A model generated the notes under the pieces. It was not told the DNA's origin. It saw only the letters and a program-made list of their open reading frames with translations, and did not search any database. Below are positions 45,745 to 53,342 of a stretch of DNA of 64,000 bases, one piece after another. Each line of letters starts with the position of its first letter. Positions within the stretch are counted from its first letter, which is position 1. This stretch comes from JAOTVV01 sp039591075 (GTDB lineage Bacteria > Gemmatimonadota > Gemmatimonadetes > Gemmatimonadales > GWC2-71-9). The stretch spans positions 55,990 through 119,989 of the forward strand of contig JBDHEI010000005.1 of NCBI GenBank assembly GCA_039591075.1, given 5' to 3'. Position numbers and translations under genes: made by a program.

Positions 45745-46188
45745 CTACGATTGCGGTCTAGAATCCCACAGCACGTTCAGGATCTTCCAGCCGTCGTTCC
45801 AGCGCACCACGTGCAGGTAATCGATGAAGTCCCCGGTCACGACCTTCACGCTGGCGACGTTTGTATGAGCGTCGAGGATCGTAACCACCGGGGGCACGTC
45901 CTGGTGTGGTGATGCCGTGCCGCCACCGGCGCGCGTGAACTCCACCATCATGGACGCCGTGGCGTGGTTCAGAATGCTCCGTCCCGATTGCGGGTGGGTC
46001 ATGGCTCGACGCTTGGCGAGATCGGGATGCAGGGCCCGATCCATCCTGTCGGCGTCGCCGGCGTACCACCCTTCGGCGTAGTCCAGTGCCGCCTGTCTGA
46101 TGGCGGCGCTGTCGGTCGCCGACTGCGCCCGGCCGACCACGGGCAGGCCCATGAGGATCAGGACCGCGAAGATCGCTGTCCGCTGCAT
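45745..46188 (-). CDS. Exported SnoaL/NTF2-like protein (putative lumazine-binding type)
   Basis: 147 aa with signal peptide AVLILMGLPVVGRAQ. The mature part follows the NTF2-like cone fold of the putative lumazine-binding group: IRQAALDYAEGWYAGDADRM, LHPDLAKR, VVTGDFIDYLHVVRWNDGWKI. No activity can be assigned. Two purine-rich ribosome sites (GGAGG and GGAGGG) precede ATG 46188, which decides the start over a longer in-frame reading. Downstream of the propeller lipoprotein on the same strand (43-bp gap). Confidence 0.78.
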   Translation of the reverse strand: MQRTAIFAVLILMGLPVVGRAQSATDSAAIRQAALDYAEGWYAGDADRMDRALHPDLAKRRAMTHPQSGRSILNHATASMMVEFTRAGGGTASPHQDVPPVVTILDAHTNVASVKVVTGDFIDYLHVVRWNDGWKILNVLWDSRPQS

Positions 46189-46231
46189 CGTGCCCTCCGT
46201 CCTCCGCTCTGCGAGCAATAGGTTGACTACG

Positions 46232-47479
46232 TCACTCGGCGCTGGGTGCGTCGGGCCTGACGATCCGGAGCCGCACGACGTGCTGAACGTCCAGGTCGTC
46301 CCGCCACACGCCATAGATCTTGTCGTCCCGGAACAATCGGGGGGCGAACCGTGGCGGCATCGCCACGACGCCGAGATACCGACCGTCGGCGTCGAACACG
46401 TCCCACTCGGGGGCACCCGAATCCTCGATGAGGTTGAAGTCCTCGAGTTCCTCGTCGCTCAGCGCGGCCGCCGACTGGACGTGTTGGATCCACGTGGTTC
46501 CGTCCAAGCCGCTCTGAATGGCGGAGAACGCCGGAAAAAACTCCCCGAAGTGCACGATACCCTTGAGCTGCTGGAGCGCGGCGGGTGGAACGCCGGCATC
46601 GAGCCACGCCTTCTCCATGTAGCTCATGATGGCATCCTTGTCGCGTTCGCTCACTGGCTCGCGCTGGAACGGCTTGCTGACGATCCGCTCCAACATGCCC
46701 TCGGCTCCGTAGAGCGAGATGCGGTACTGGTCGTTGACACCGAACAGGATCTTCCCGTCGTCGCGCAGCTGCCATGCGGGCTCGGCGGAATAGAGATTGA
46801 TCTCCGGGGTCGCCCCGCCGAGGCTCAGTGTTCGTCCCGAGGGGAACCGCATCAGCGTGTCACCGCGCGAGCCATCGGACTCGAGACGAATGATCGCGTC
46901 CATCGAGTCGGGCGCCGGCCGATTGGGCAGTGACAGCGGACGGATCTGCACCGCGATCACACCCGCGTCCGTGGCCTGGAACACGGCCGGCAGGCCGTCT
47001 TCGATCGACATCCGCACGCTGGTGAGCGCCGTCCCGTCGGTCGTGAAACGATTCAGGCGCTGCGTCTGCATGTCGGGGACGAAGAGCGTGTCCCCCGCTC
47101 CCATCACGACGTAGATGGCTCCCTTGATCTCGCCGGGGCCCTCGCCCGGGCGCCCGATGCGGTGCAGGAACTTCCCGGCAGGTGAGAATACCCGGATCTC
47201 CTGAGCCTGGGCGTCGAGCACGTACAGGCGATCCTGCGAGTCGACGGCGATGAACCCGATCTGCCCGAACTGGTAGTCGAGGTCCCCTTCGACGGCCCCG
47301 ATCTTCATCTCTTCTTCCACCGCCCACTCCGCTCCGGCCGACCACATCCCGCGCTCCGGGTTGGCCACGATCTGAATTCCGGCACTGTCGGTGACCGTGC
47401 CGGTCCACGTTGTGTCGCTACCGGTGCACGCCGCCACGCCCATCGCCACGATGGCGACGATACCTGTCATTTTTCTCAT
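46232..47479 (-). CDS. Six-bladed beta-propeller (NHL-type) lipoprotein
   Basis: 415 aa. Lipoprotein signal MRKMTGIVAIVAMGVAACTG with lipobox VAAC. NHL-like repeats: FGQIGFIAVDSQDRLYVLDA, IRVFSPAGKFLHRIG, GRPGEGPGEIKGA and further blades to YLGVVAMPPRFAP. This is the 6-bladed beta-propeller lipoprotein family common in Gemmatimonadota and Bacteroidota; binding partner unknown. GAGGT lies 6 bases before ATG 47479; an in-frame ATG two codons later is possible. First gene of a minus-strand set with the SnoaL-like and zinc-ribbon genes. Confidence 0.8.
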   Translation of the reverse strand: MRKMTGIVAIVAMGVAACTGSDTTWTGTVTDSAGIQIVANPERGMWSAGAEWAVEEEMKIGAVEGDLDYQFGQIGFIAVDSQDRLYVLDAQAQEIRVFSPAGKFLHRIGRPGEGPGEIKGAIYVVMGAGDTLFVPDMQTQRLNRFTTDGTALTSVRMSIEDGLPAVFQATDAGVIAVQIRPLSLPNRPAPDSMDAIIRLESDGSRGDTLMRFPSGRTLSLGGATPEINLYSAEPAWQLRDDGKILFGVNDQYRISLYGAEGMLERIVSKPFQREPVSERDKDAIMSYMEKAWLDAGVPPAALQQLKGIVHFGEFFPAFSAIQSGLDGTTWIQHVQSAAALSDEELEDFNLIEDSGAPEWDVFDADGRYLGVVAMPPRFAPRLFRDDKIYGVWRDDLDVQHVVRLRIVRPDAPSAE

Positions 47480-47888
47480 CGTTGACCTCACTCCGCTCCC
47501 TTTGGGTCGGCTAATGATGCCCAAGCGCCCCCGCACTCGAATCAGAAATCAGTGATGGGGGCCAATGCATCCACGCCAGAAATCGAGCATGCTGTCGTCG
47601 GGGCGGCAAGTGGAGCCGGGCTGGCGTGGTCCCGCTCGTCCCCTCGGCGAGATCCTGCCGAGCGGCAGAATGCTCCACGAGCCGCCTGATCCACAGAAAG
47701 ACTCGGCACGTCGGGAGGCTGTGTTCGTTCTAATGATAAGTATACAGTATAGTATATAGCTTGTAAATACGTATGTAATATGTCGTACCATCAGGTGTAG
47801 GTCCGGGGATGGAGGTATTCCTCTTGCTAGCGATGGATAAGCCGGATATGCATAGAGTGAAGTTGGAGGCTGGCTTCTGAAGCGCGAG
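47480..47888. other. 409-bp divergent intergenic region, no gene seen
   Basis: Between the propeller lipoprotein (minus) and the PadR gene (plus). The left part is ordinary high-GC sequence with a 6-bp stem (CTCGGC-GAGATCCT-GCCGAG, 47643-47662). The right part (about 47725-47800) is sharply AT-rich and contains the palindromes listed separately. Possible but weak promoter for PadR: TTGCTA (47824) and TATGCA (47847) with a 17-base spacer. No tRNA or small-RNA signature recognised. Confidence 0.6.
47741..47774. promoter_or_regulatory. AT-rich palindromic operator candidate upstream of PadR
   Basis: TATAC-N6-GTATA (47741-47756, perfect arms) followed by ATACGTAT (47767-47774, perfect palindrome). 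PadR-type repressors usually bind AT-rich inverted repeats in their own promoter, so autoregulation fits. The exact operator cannot be fixed from one copy. Confidence 0.45.
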
Positions 47889-48266
47889 GTGCGCGTGACG
47901 GACAATCACGTGGAATCCCATCTGCCACTGACGCCCTTGTCGACACACATTCTGCTTTCGCTGGTCGACGAGGAGCGGCACGGCTACGGCATCATGAAAG
48001 AAATCGAGCGGTTGACTGAGGGACTGGCCACGTCGGCCACGGGACCGGTGTATCTCGCTGCGCAGCGGCTGCTCGAGACAGGGCTCATCGAGGAATCCGA
48101 GAACCGGCCGGCGCCGGAATTCGATGACCAGCGTCGCAAGTACTACCGCCTGACCGATCTAGGGAGGCGCGTGGCAAGGGCGGAGGTGGACCGGATGGCG
48201 CGACTGGTTCAGGTGGCGTTCGATCGGGGATTGGCGAGGGGGAGCCTCACGATCGGTTCGGACTGA
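47889..48266 (+). CDS. PadR-family transcriptional regulator
   Basis: 125 aa winged-helix repressor, the short PadR type. Landmarks: STHILLSLVDEERHGYGIMKEI (helices 1-2), GPVYLAAQRLLETGLI (recognition helix), then the wing with YYRLTDLGRRVARAEVDRM. The C-terminal dimerisation helix is short. GTG start at 47889 with GTG 47895 as alternative. It lies 94 bp upstream of the aldehyde dehydrogenase gene, which it may control; the AT-rich palindromes upstream suggest autoregulation. Confidence 0.85.
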   Translation: MRVTDNHVESHLPLTPLSTHILLSLVDEERHGYGIMKEIERLTEGLATSATGPVYLAAQRLLETGLIEESENRPAPEFDDQRRKYYRLTDLGRRVARAEVDRMARLVQVAFDRGLARGSLTIGSD

Positions 48267-48360
48267 TCGCTCCAACGGACGAGGGCGCGCGCGGCCTCCT
48301 TTAGAGCCAGCCTCGTAGTGCTGCCGATCGGTGCGAACCGGAGGGCAGGGAAGGCGCACC

Positions 48361-49776
48361 ATGCGGATGTTCATTGGTGGGGAGTGGCGGGACAGGGACC
48401 GCGTCGTCCCGGTGCGTGACCCGTACGACGGTGCCACAATCGACTCGGTCCCCAATGCCACCGCCGATGACGCCCGCCTCACGCTCGATTCGGCGCACCG
48501 TGGGTCGGCATCCATTGGCGCCCTGCCCGCCTACGAACGCGCCAGGATCCTCACTCGCGCGGCCGAGAACGTCGCTGGCGCGGCCGAAGACTTCGCCACC
48601 CTGATCGCCGCCGAGGGCTCAAAAACGATCCGGGAAGCTCGCAAGGAGGTCTCCCGGTGCGTGAATACCCTCACGGCGTCGGCGGAGGAGGCAAAGCGTC
48701 TCTCGGGTGAGACGATCCCGTTCGACTCGTTTCCGGGTGGGGAGTCTCGGGTGGGGTACTACTATCGGATCCCGGTCGGGATCGTCCTCGCGATCACCCC
48801 GTTCAACGATCCCCTGAACCTCGTGGCCCACAAGGTGGGCCCAGCCCTGGCCGGCGGGAACGCCGTGATCGTGAAGCCGGCTACCGCTACGCCGCTCTCG
48901 GCGTTGAAACTCACTGAGGCGTTGCTCGAGGCGGGGCTACCACCCGAGGCGCTGCAGGTGATCACGGGGAGCGGCACAGCCCTCGGCCGGGTGCTCGTCC
49001 CGGACGAGCGCGTGCGGATGGTGTCGTTCACCGGAGGGTACGAGGCCGGCCTGGACGTAGCGCGGCTCGCCGGCATCAAGAAGATCGGCATGGAGCTCGG
49101 GTCCAATTCACCGGTCATCGTGTGGGAGGACGCGGACTTGGAATGGGCCGTCGAGTCCTGCGTGTCCGGAGCGTTCTGGGCGGCGGGGCAAAACTGTATC
49201 GGCGTGCAGCGCCTCTACGTGCACCAGGCCGTGTACAGAGCGTTTCGCGATCGGTTCGTGGAGCGAGCCATACGGTATCGCATTGGCGACAAGCTCCGTG
49301 AAGACACCGACATGGGTCCTATGATCACCGAGAGCGAGGCACAGCGCGTCGCACAGTGGATCAGGGAGGCGAAGGCCGCCGGTGCGACCGTGCTCTGTGG
49401 TGGCGGTCGCCGTGGCACGCTCGTGGAACCGACGGTGCTGGAGGCAGTCCCGCCCACCGTCCGGCTCCACGCCGAGGAGGTCTTCGGCCCGACGGTGAAT
49501 CTCTATCCCGTCACGAACGTGGACGAGGCCGTGGCCCGGGCCAACGCGCTCCCCTTCGGGCTGCAGGCAGCGGCGTTCACCCGCGATGTCGATCTGGCGT
49601 TCCGCCTCGCCGCGGACCTCGAGTGCGGCGGCGTCATGATCAACGATTCCACGGATTATCGTCTGGACACGATGCCGTTCGGAGGCGTCAAGCGCTCCGG
49701 CCTCGGGCGCGAAGGCGTGCGGTTCGCCGTGGAGGAGATGACCGAACTGAAGACCGTGTGCTTCACTCGTCACTGA
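48361..49776 (+). CDS. NAD(P)-dependent aldehyde dehydrogenase
   Basis: 471 aa ALDH-superfamily enzyme oxidising an aldehyde to an acid (or acyl-CoA). NAD fold segments: AITPFNDPLNLVAHK and VSFTGGYEAG. Catalytic residues: E245 in GMELGSNSP and C279 in AAGQNCIGVQ; then EEVFGPTVNLYPV and MPFGGVKRSGLGREG. The FTGGYEAG loop (not FTGS) and the general pattern resemble lactaldehyde / phosphonoacetaldehyde / glyceraldehyde-3-P type ALDHs. The substrate is unresolved. GGGAAGG precedes ATG 48361. Follows PadR. Confidence 0.88.
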   Translation: MRMFIGGEWRDRDRVVPVRDPYDGATIDSVPNATADDARLTLDSAHRGSASIGALPAYERARILTRAAENVAGAAEDFATLIAAEGSKTIREARKEVSRCVNTLTASAEEAKRLSGETIPFDSFPGGESRVGYYYRIPVGIVLAITPFNDPLNLVAHKVGPALAGGNAVIVKPATATPLSALKLTEALLEAGLPPEALQVITGSGTALGRVLVPDERVRMVSFTGGYEAGLDVARLAGIKKIGMELGSNSPVIVWEDADLEWAVESCVSGAFWAAGQNCIGVQRLYVHQAVYRAFRDRFVERAIRYRIGDKLREDTDMGPMITESEAQRVAQWIREAKAAGATVLCGGGRRGTLVEPTVLEAVPPTVRLHAEEVFGPTVNLYPVTNVDEAVARANALPFGLQAAAFTRDVDLAFRLAADLECGGVMINDSTDYRLDTMPFGGVKRSGLGREGVRFAVEEMTELKTVCFTRH

Positions 49777-49811
49777 CCCGACGCCCCTCCAAACACCCAC
49801 TCTCACAACGG

Positions 49812-49831
49812 GTGTAGGAAGAACCCTACAC
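49812..49831. terminator. Hairpin downstream of the aldehyde dehydrogenase gene
   Basis: GTGTAGG-AAGAAC-CCTACAC, a 7-bp perfect stem 35 bases after the stop. No U tract. Likely transcription end or 3' stabilising element. Confidence 0.45.
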
Positions 49832-49956
49832 GCTCGTCGCCCCGAGTCGGACGCTAGGAATCCCATCGCACCGATGGAGCAAAGCTGCCGTGTTTTCTAA
49901 CGTTACGAAGCAGTGGGGACCGTCGGGGCACATGACGCACACCGGCCGCGACCACC

Positions 49957-49985
49957 GCGTCGGGAACCGCTGCGGTTCCCGACGC
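49957..49985 (+). promoter_or_regulatory. 13-bp perfect hairpin just upstream of the DHp-only gene
   Basis: GCGTCGGGAACCG - CTG - CGGTTCCCGACGC. The right arm ends 15 bases before ATG 50001, only a few bases from the GGGAGAG ribosome site. This could be an attenuator, a leader hairpin modulating translation, or a terminator without a U tract. Its presence also argues against the longer reading of the following ORF from 49890. Confidence 0.6.
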
Positions 49986-50000
49986 CGGTTGGGAGAGACG

Positions 50001-50249
50001 ATGGACGAGACTGCCGCCACCAGCCACCCCCGGGACCTCCGGGCATTCGCGGAAGTCACGCGCAAGATCGCGCATGACTTCGCAGGCGTCTTCACGATCA
50101 TTCTCACCAATCTCGAGTTCGTTGAGAGCGATCTTCCTGAGGTCCCGCCGACCCTGCGCGAAGATCTGAACGAGGTGAAGCGCGCCGCGCAGCGCGGCAA
50201 GGATCTGGTGACGCGACTGTCTACGATGAGCCGGCAGGCCAGCTCATGA
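50001..50249 (+). CDS. Stand-alone DHp (HisKA-like) histidine protein, no ATPase domain
   Basis: 82 aa. It consists almost only of a histidine-kinase dimerisation/phosphoacceptor hairpin: helix 1 EVTRKIAHDFAGVFTIILTN with H25 in the H-box, and helix 2 LREDLNEVKRAAQRGKDLV ending TRLSTMSRQ. This matches the HDFNN-type H-box of hybrid kinases, but no HATPase domain follows. The stop overlaps the REC-HD-GYP start by ATGA, so they are translationally coupled. It could act as a phosphotransfer protein or accept an ATPase in trans. ATG 50001 is preferred for its GGGAGAG site and because residues upstream are unconserved. Confidence 0.72.
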   Translation: MDETAATSHPRDLRAFAEVTRKIAHDFAGVFTIILTNLEFVESDLPEVPPTLREDLNEVKRAAQRGKDLVTRLSTMSRQASS

Positions 50250-51253
50250 TGTCCGCCGCGCAGCGAGTCCTCATCGCTGACGACGATCCACCGGTTCGCA
50301 GTGCGGTAGCGCGGCTCCTCAGATCCGAGGGGCTCGACGTGCTCGAGACCGGGGACGGTGAGGACGCGTTGCGGCTGTTCCGGGAGGAACGCCCGGACTT
50401 GGTGCTGCTGGACGTCGTAATGCCGGGCCGCGACGGCTTCGAGATTTGTGCTCAGCTCAAAGCGCATCCGTCTACCGCGCTGACGCCGGTGGTGATGCTT
50501 ACCGGGCTCACCGAGGTCGAGGATCGTGTCAGGGGGATCGAAGCCGGTGCCGACGATTTCCTGTCGAAGCCGTTTGACCGCATGGAGCTCCTCGCCCGGG
50601 TGCGGTCGGCGCTCAAGACAAAGCGATACACGGACGAGCTGGAGGACGCGGAGGCTGTGCTCTTCACGCTCGCTCGGAGCATCGAGGGAAAGGACCCGTA
50701 CACCGAAGGCCACTGCGAGCGCCTCGCTACCGCTGCGGCGGAGCTGGGAGCACGTATGGGGCTCTCCCCTGACGATCTCACGGCACTCCGGCGCGCGGGA
50801 GTGGTACACGACATTGGGAAGGTGGCGGTACCCGACGCGCTCCTCATGAAGGCTGGTGCACTGTCTGCCGAGGAGTGGGAGGTCATGCGACGTCACCCGG
50901 CCACGGGTGAGGCGATCTGTCGGCCGCTCCGGTCGTTCAGCCGAGTCCTTCCCATCATTCGGCACCACCACGAAAGGCTGGATGGCTCGGGTTATCCCGA
51001 TGGGCTGGTGGGTGACGAGGTACCCATCACGGCGCGAGTGCTCCAAATCGTGGACATCTTCGATGCGCTGACGACCCGGCGACCCTACAAGCCGGCCTTC
51101 CCGATCGACAGGGCGCTCGAGGTGCTCGACGCCGAGGTCCGGCGAGGGTGGTGGGACCCCGAAATCTACGAAGCCTTTCTCGCCTGGCTGGCGGAGCGAC
51201 GACGACCGAGCGCGGTGGCCGCAGACGGCTCCAGCTTCCGCGACGCAGAATGA
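50246..51253 (+). CDS. Response regulator with HD-GYP c-di-GMP phosphodiesterase output (1)
   Basis: 335 aa. REC domain 1-125 with acidic pocket ADDD, phospho-acceptor D56 in LLLDVVMPG, Thr in VMLTGL and Lys in LSKPFDR. HD-GYP domain about 135-320: GHCERLATAAAELG, VVHDIGKVAVPD (HD pair and Lys), HHHERLDGSGYPDGL (GYP motif), IVDIFDALTTRRPYK. All expected metal-binding residues appear present, so it should hydrolyse c-di-GMP when activated. Coupled to the DHp-only gene by an ATGA overlap; a tandem ATG at 50249 is possible. Confidence 0.9.
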   Translation: MMSAAQRVLIADDDPPVRSAVARLLRSEGLDVLETGDGEDALRLFREERPDLVLLDVVMPGRDGFEICAQLKAHPSTALTPVVMLTGLTEVEDRVRGIEAGADDFLSKPFDRMELLARVRSALKTKRYTDELEDAEAVLFTLARSIEGKDPYTEGHCERLATAAAELGARMGLSPDDLTALRRAGVVHDIGKVAVPDALLMKAGALSAEEWEVMRRHPATGEAICRPLRSFSRVLPIIRHHHERLDGSGYPDGLVGDEVPITARVLQIVDIFDALTTRRPYKPAFPIDRALEVLDAEVRRGWWDPEIYEAFLAWLAERRRPSAVAADGSSFRDAE

Positions 51254-51286
51254 TATGACGTTGACCGTTTTCCCTTCGGAGAGCCT

Positions 51287-51682
51287 GTGGCCCGAATCCT
51301 CATTGTAGACGACGACGAAGCGATCCGCACGAGTCTGCGCAAGACTCTCGAACGGGCGAGCCACGCAGTGTTCGGCGCGATGGACGGTGCTGCGGCGCTG
51401 CGGTTCTTGGCCGCCAACAGCGTCGACGTGGTGATCACGGATCTCTATATGCCCGACGTCGACGGGCTCGAGCTTATCGGCCGGCTGCGACGCGAGGGCA
51501 CGGTCGAGCGCATCATCGCAGTGACGGGAGGTGGCCAGGTGGCCGGCCAGAATCTCCTGACCGTTGCAGAGGTGCTGGGGGCAGATGTCACGCTGGCCAA
51601 GCCGTTTACCCGGGAACAACTCCTGGAGGCGGTCGATCAGCTCATGAACAGGCCGTCGGGCCCGGACCCGAAGGGAGCGTGA
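51287..51682 (+). CDS. Single-domain response regulator (REC only)
   Basis: 131 aa, GTG start. VDDDEAIRTSLRKTLE acidic pocket, phospho-acceptor D52 in VVITDLYMPD, Thr in IAVTGGG, Lys in TLAKPFTREQ. No output domain, so a shuttle or allosteric regulator, probably within the same phosphorelay. 33 bp after the first REC-HD-GYP gene. The insertion GGGQVAGQNLLTVAEVLGA between beta-4 and beta-5 is longer than usual. Confidence 0.85.
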   Translation: MARILIVDDDEAIRTSLRKTLERASHAVFGAMDGAAALRFLAANSVDVVITDLYMPDVDGLELIGRLRREGTVERIIAVTGGGQVAGQNLLTVAEVLGADVTLAKPFTREQLLEAVDQLMNRPSGPDPKGA

Positions 51683-51964
51683 ATGTCGCCAGTCTCGTGG
51701 TACACCGAGTGTTGTCGCCTCATCCCAGGATGCCTGGCGACGGATCAGAGCGGCCGCATGTGGCGTGTGGTGACGGGCCCGTTTCTTCAGGCTGGGCAGG
51801 TGCGGGTGCGAGCCGTCATGGTCGGGAATCCGGCGGTGTGGTCGGAGCTGCCAGCTGAGTGCCTCAGGGTGTCTCACGCCACGCTGCGAGATGCGGTGTC
51901 GTTCCCGCCACCCGTTGCGCTGGGGATGGTGGATGGGGAGCGCCTCGAGCTCTACCGTCGGTGA
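51683..51964 (+). CDS. Small hypothetical protein
   Basis: 93 aa, unrecognised. The ATG directly follows the stop of the single REC gene (TGAATG), with GGGAG just upstream, so translation by coupling is plausible. It contains one CC pair near the start (TECCRLIPGC) and beta-rich sequence, such as MWRVVTGPFLQAGQVRVRAV. The next REC-HD-GYP gene begins 24 bp after its stop. Could be a small partner of the signalling proteins or a chance ORF. Confidence 0.45.
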   Translation: MSPVSWYTECCRLIPGCLATDQSGRMWRVVTGPFLQAGQVRVRAVMVGNPAVWSELPAECLRVSHATLRDAVSFPPPVALGMVDGERLELYRR

Positions 51965-51988
51965 CGGCGCAGTCCGCACGAGGGGAAC

Positions 51989-53080
51989 ATGGCCGACACT
52001 GCTGATCGATCAACCGTCTTGATCGTCGACGACGACCCGGCGATTCGCCGAGTGGTGGATCGCGAGCTGGCCGGCGACCACCTCGTCGTCGGGGTCGGCA
52101 CCGGTCGCGAGGCGCTCGAGACGCTCAAGACGCACCGAGTGGATTTGCTCCTGCTCGATATCGGGCTTCCCGACGGAAACGGTGTGGAGCTTCTGCCCGA
52201 GTGCTTGGAGATCGATCCGGAGTTGGCCATCGTCATGCTGAGTGGGGTGGACAAGGCCGACGTCGCCGCCGACTGCATGCAGCGCGGCGCGCTGAACTAC
52301 GTGACCAAGCCCTTCGAGCTCGACGAGTTGCGGCGGACCGTCAGCCGGGCGCTTCGGAAACGGGCTGCGCGCTCGGAGGAAAAGCAGCTCACGGCGTGGC
52401 TGAAGGAAGAGGTGACCGAGCTCCGGTACGACGTGCAGCGGAGCCTCAGGGCACAGCAGGAAATGGTGATGGCGACGCTGGAGGCGCTGATCACCGCACT
52501 CGACGCGAAAGACCCCTACTCCCGCGGGCACGCCGACCGGGTAGCCGACATTGCCGCGACCGTTGCCGGCGAATTGGGACTGGCCGACGAAGAGGTCGAG
52601 CGCATTCGAATGGCCGGTCGCCTGCACGACATCGGGAACGTCGGCATCCGTGATGACATCCTGTACCGACCGGGGCCGATCTCGAACGAGGAACGCGTCC
52701 ACGTCCGCGAGCACGTTCGCATCGGGGTGAAGATCCTCCAGCCCATCGGCCCGCTGCGCAGCGTCACGCGGCTCGTCGCGAGCCATCATGAACGGTGGGA
52801 CGGCCAAGGCTATCCCGAGGGGCTCAAGGGCGAGGAGATCCCGATGGGAGCCAGGATCCTAGCGGCCGCCGAGCTCTACGATGCGCTCACGACGTCCCGC
52901 CCCTACAAGGAGCCGCTGCCACAGGAGAAGGCGATCGCGATCATCGAGAAGGCGTCGGGCACTATGCTGGACCCGGCGGTAGCCGAGATGCTGACCCATC
53001 TGGTCCGTGACCAGCGGACGTTGAGCTATCTCCACGTTCCTACCAAGAGCGCCAAACGGCGGGAAGGCGCAGCGAACTGA
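51989..53080 (+). CDS. Response regulator with HD-GYP output (2)
   Basis: 363 aa. REC domain with VDDDPAIRRVV, D57 in LLLDIGLPDG, Ser in VMLSGVD and Lys in VTKPFELDE. A long coiled-coil-like linker follows (about 125-165, rich in Glu/Lys/Arg/Leu). HD-GYP domain: GHADRVADIAATVAGELG, LHDIGNVGIRDD, HHERWDGQGYPEGL, AAELYDALTTSRPYK. The Lys after HDIG is Asn here (HDIGN), a deviation from HDIGK. Otherwise metal residues look intact. Last gene of the DHp/REC/HD-GYP cluster. Confidence 0.9.
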   Translation: MADTADRSTVLIVDDDPAIRRVVDRELAGDHLVVGVGTGREALETLKTHRVDLLLLDIGLPDGNGVELLPECLEIDPELAIVMLSGVDKADVAADCMQRGALNYVTKPFELDELRRTVSRALRKRAARSEEKQLTAWLKEEVTELRYDVQRSLRAQQEMVMATLEALITALDAKDPYSRGHADRVADIAATVAGELGLADEEVERIRMAGRLHDIGNVGIRDDILYRPGPISNEERVHVREHVRIGVKILQPIGPLRSVTRLVASHHERWDGQGYPEGLKGEEIPMGARILAAAELYDALTTSRPYKEPLPQEKAIAIIEKASGTMLDPAVAEMLTHLVRDQRTLSYLHVPTKSAKRREGAAN

Positions 53081-53107
53081 CTAAGGGCCGCTAGGGCGGC
53101 CAAACGA

Positions 53108-53188
53108 TGGGACGGGGGGGAAACCGGCGCGAGAGCCACCGCATGGGCTCCTCGAGCACACTCTCGTGTCGGTTTCTCCCCCGTCTCA
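53108..53188 (+). ncRNA. 28-bp RNA stem-loop, possible structured RNA or terminator
   Basis: 53108-53135 pairs base for base with 53161-53188 with no bulge. All four non-Watson-Crick pairs are G-U when read as plus-strand RNA and would be A-C on the minus strand. The loop of 25 bases (53136-53160) has some internal pairing. It lies 27 bases after the second HD-GYP gene and about 155 bases before the sigma factor gene. A terminator, processed small RNA or leader element are all possible; no U tract follows. Confidence 0.55.
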
Positions 53189-53342
53189 CCTTCCAATGAA
53201 GCCCAGACCACCCCGCACGCGCTCCACGAGCACGAGGGTCCGTAGTCCAAGAAACCACGGCCGCCGCTGTCGCGTACGGTCGGTGCCGGCCGATCCTCCG
53301 GTCGCCATGCAACCCTTTTGACCCGTGGGGACACGAACTGGT

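Noticed and set aside
49890..50000. N-terminal extension of the DHp-only protein (start at 49890)
   Set aside because: The extra 37 residues would span the 13-bp hairpin and are not DHp-like. ATG 50001 has a clear ribosome site.
49826..51979. Minus-strand ORF of 717 codons across the HD-GYP cluster
   Set aside because: Antisense to four genes with clear DHp, REC and HD-GYP motifs; composition is His/Arg-rich with no recognisable fold.
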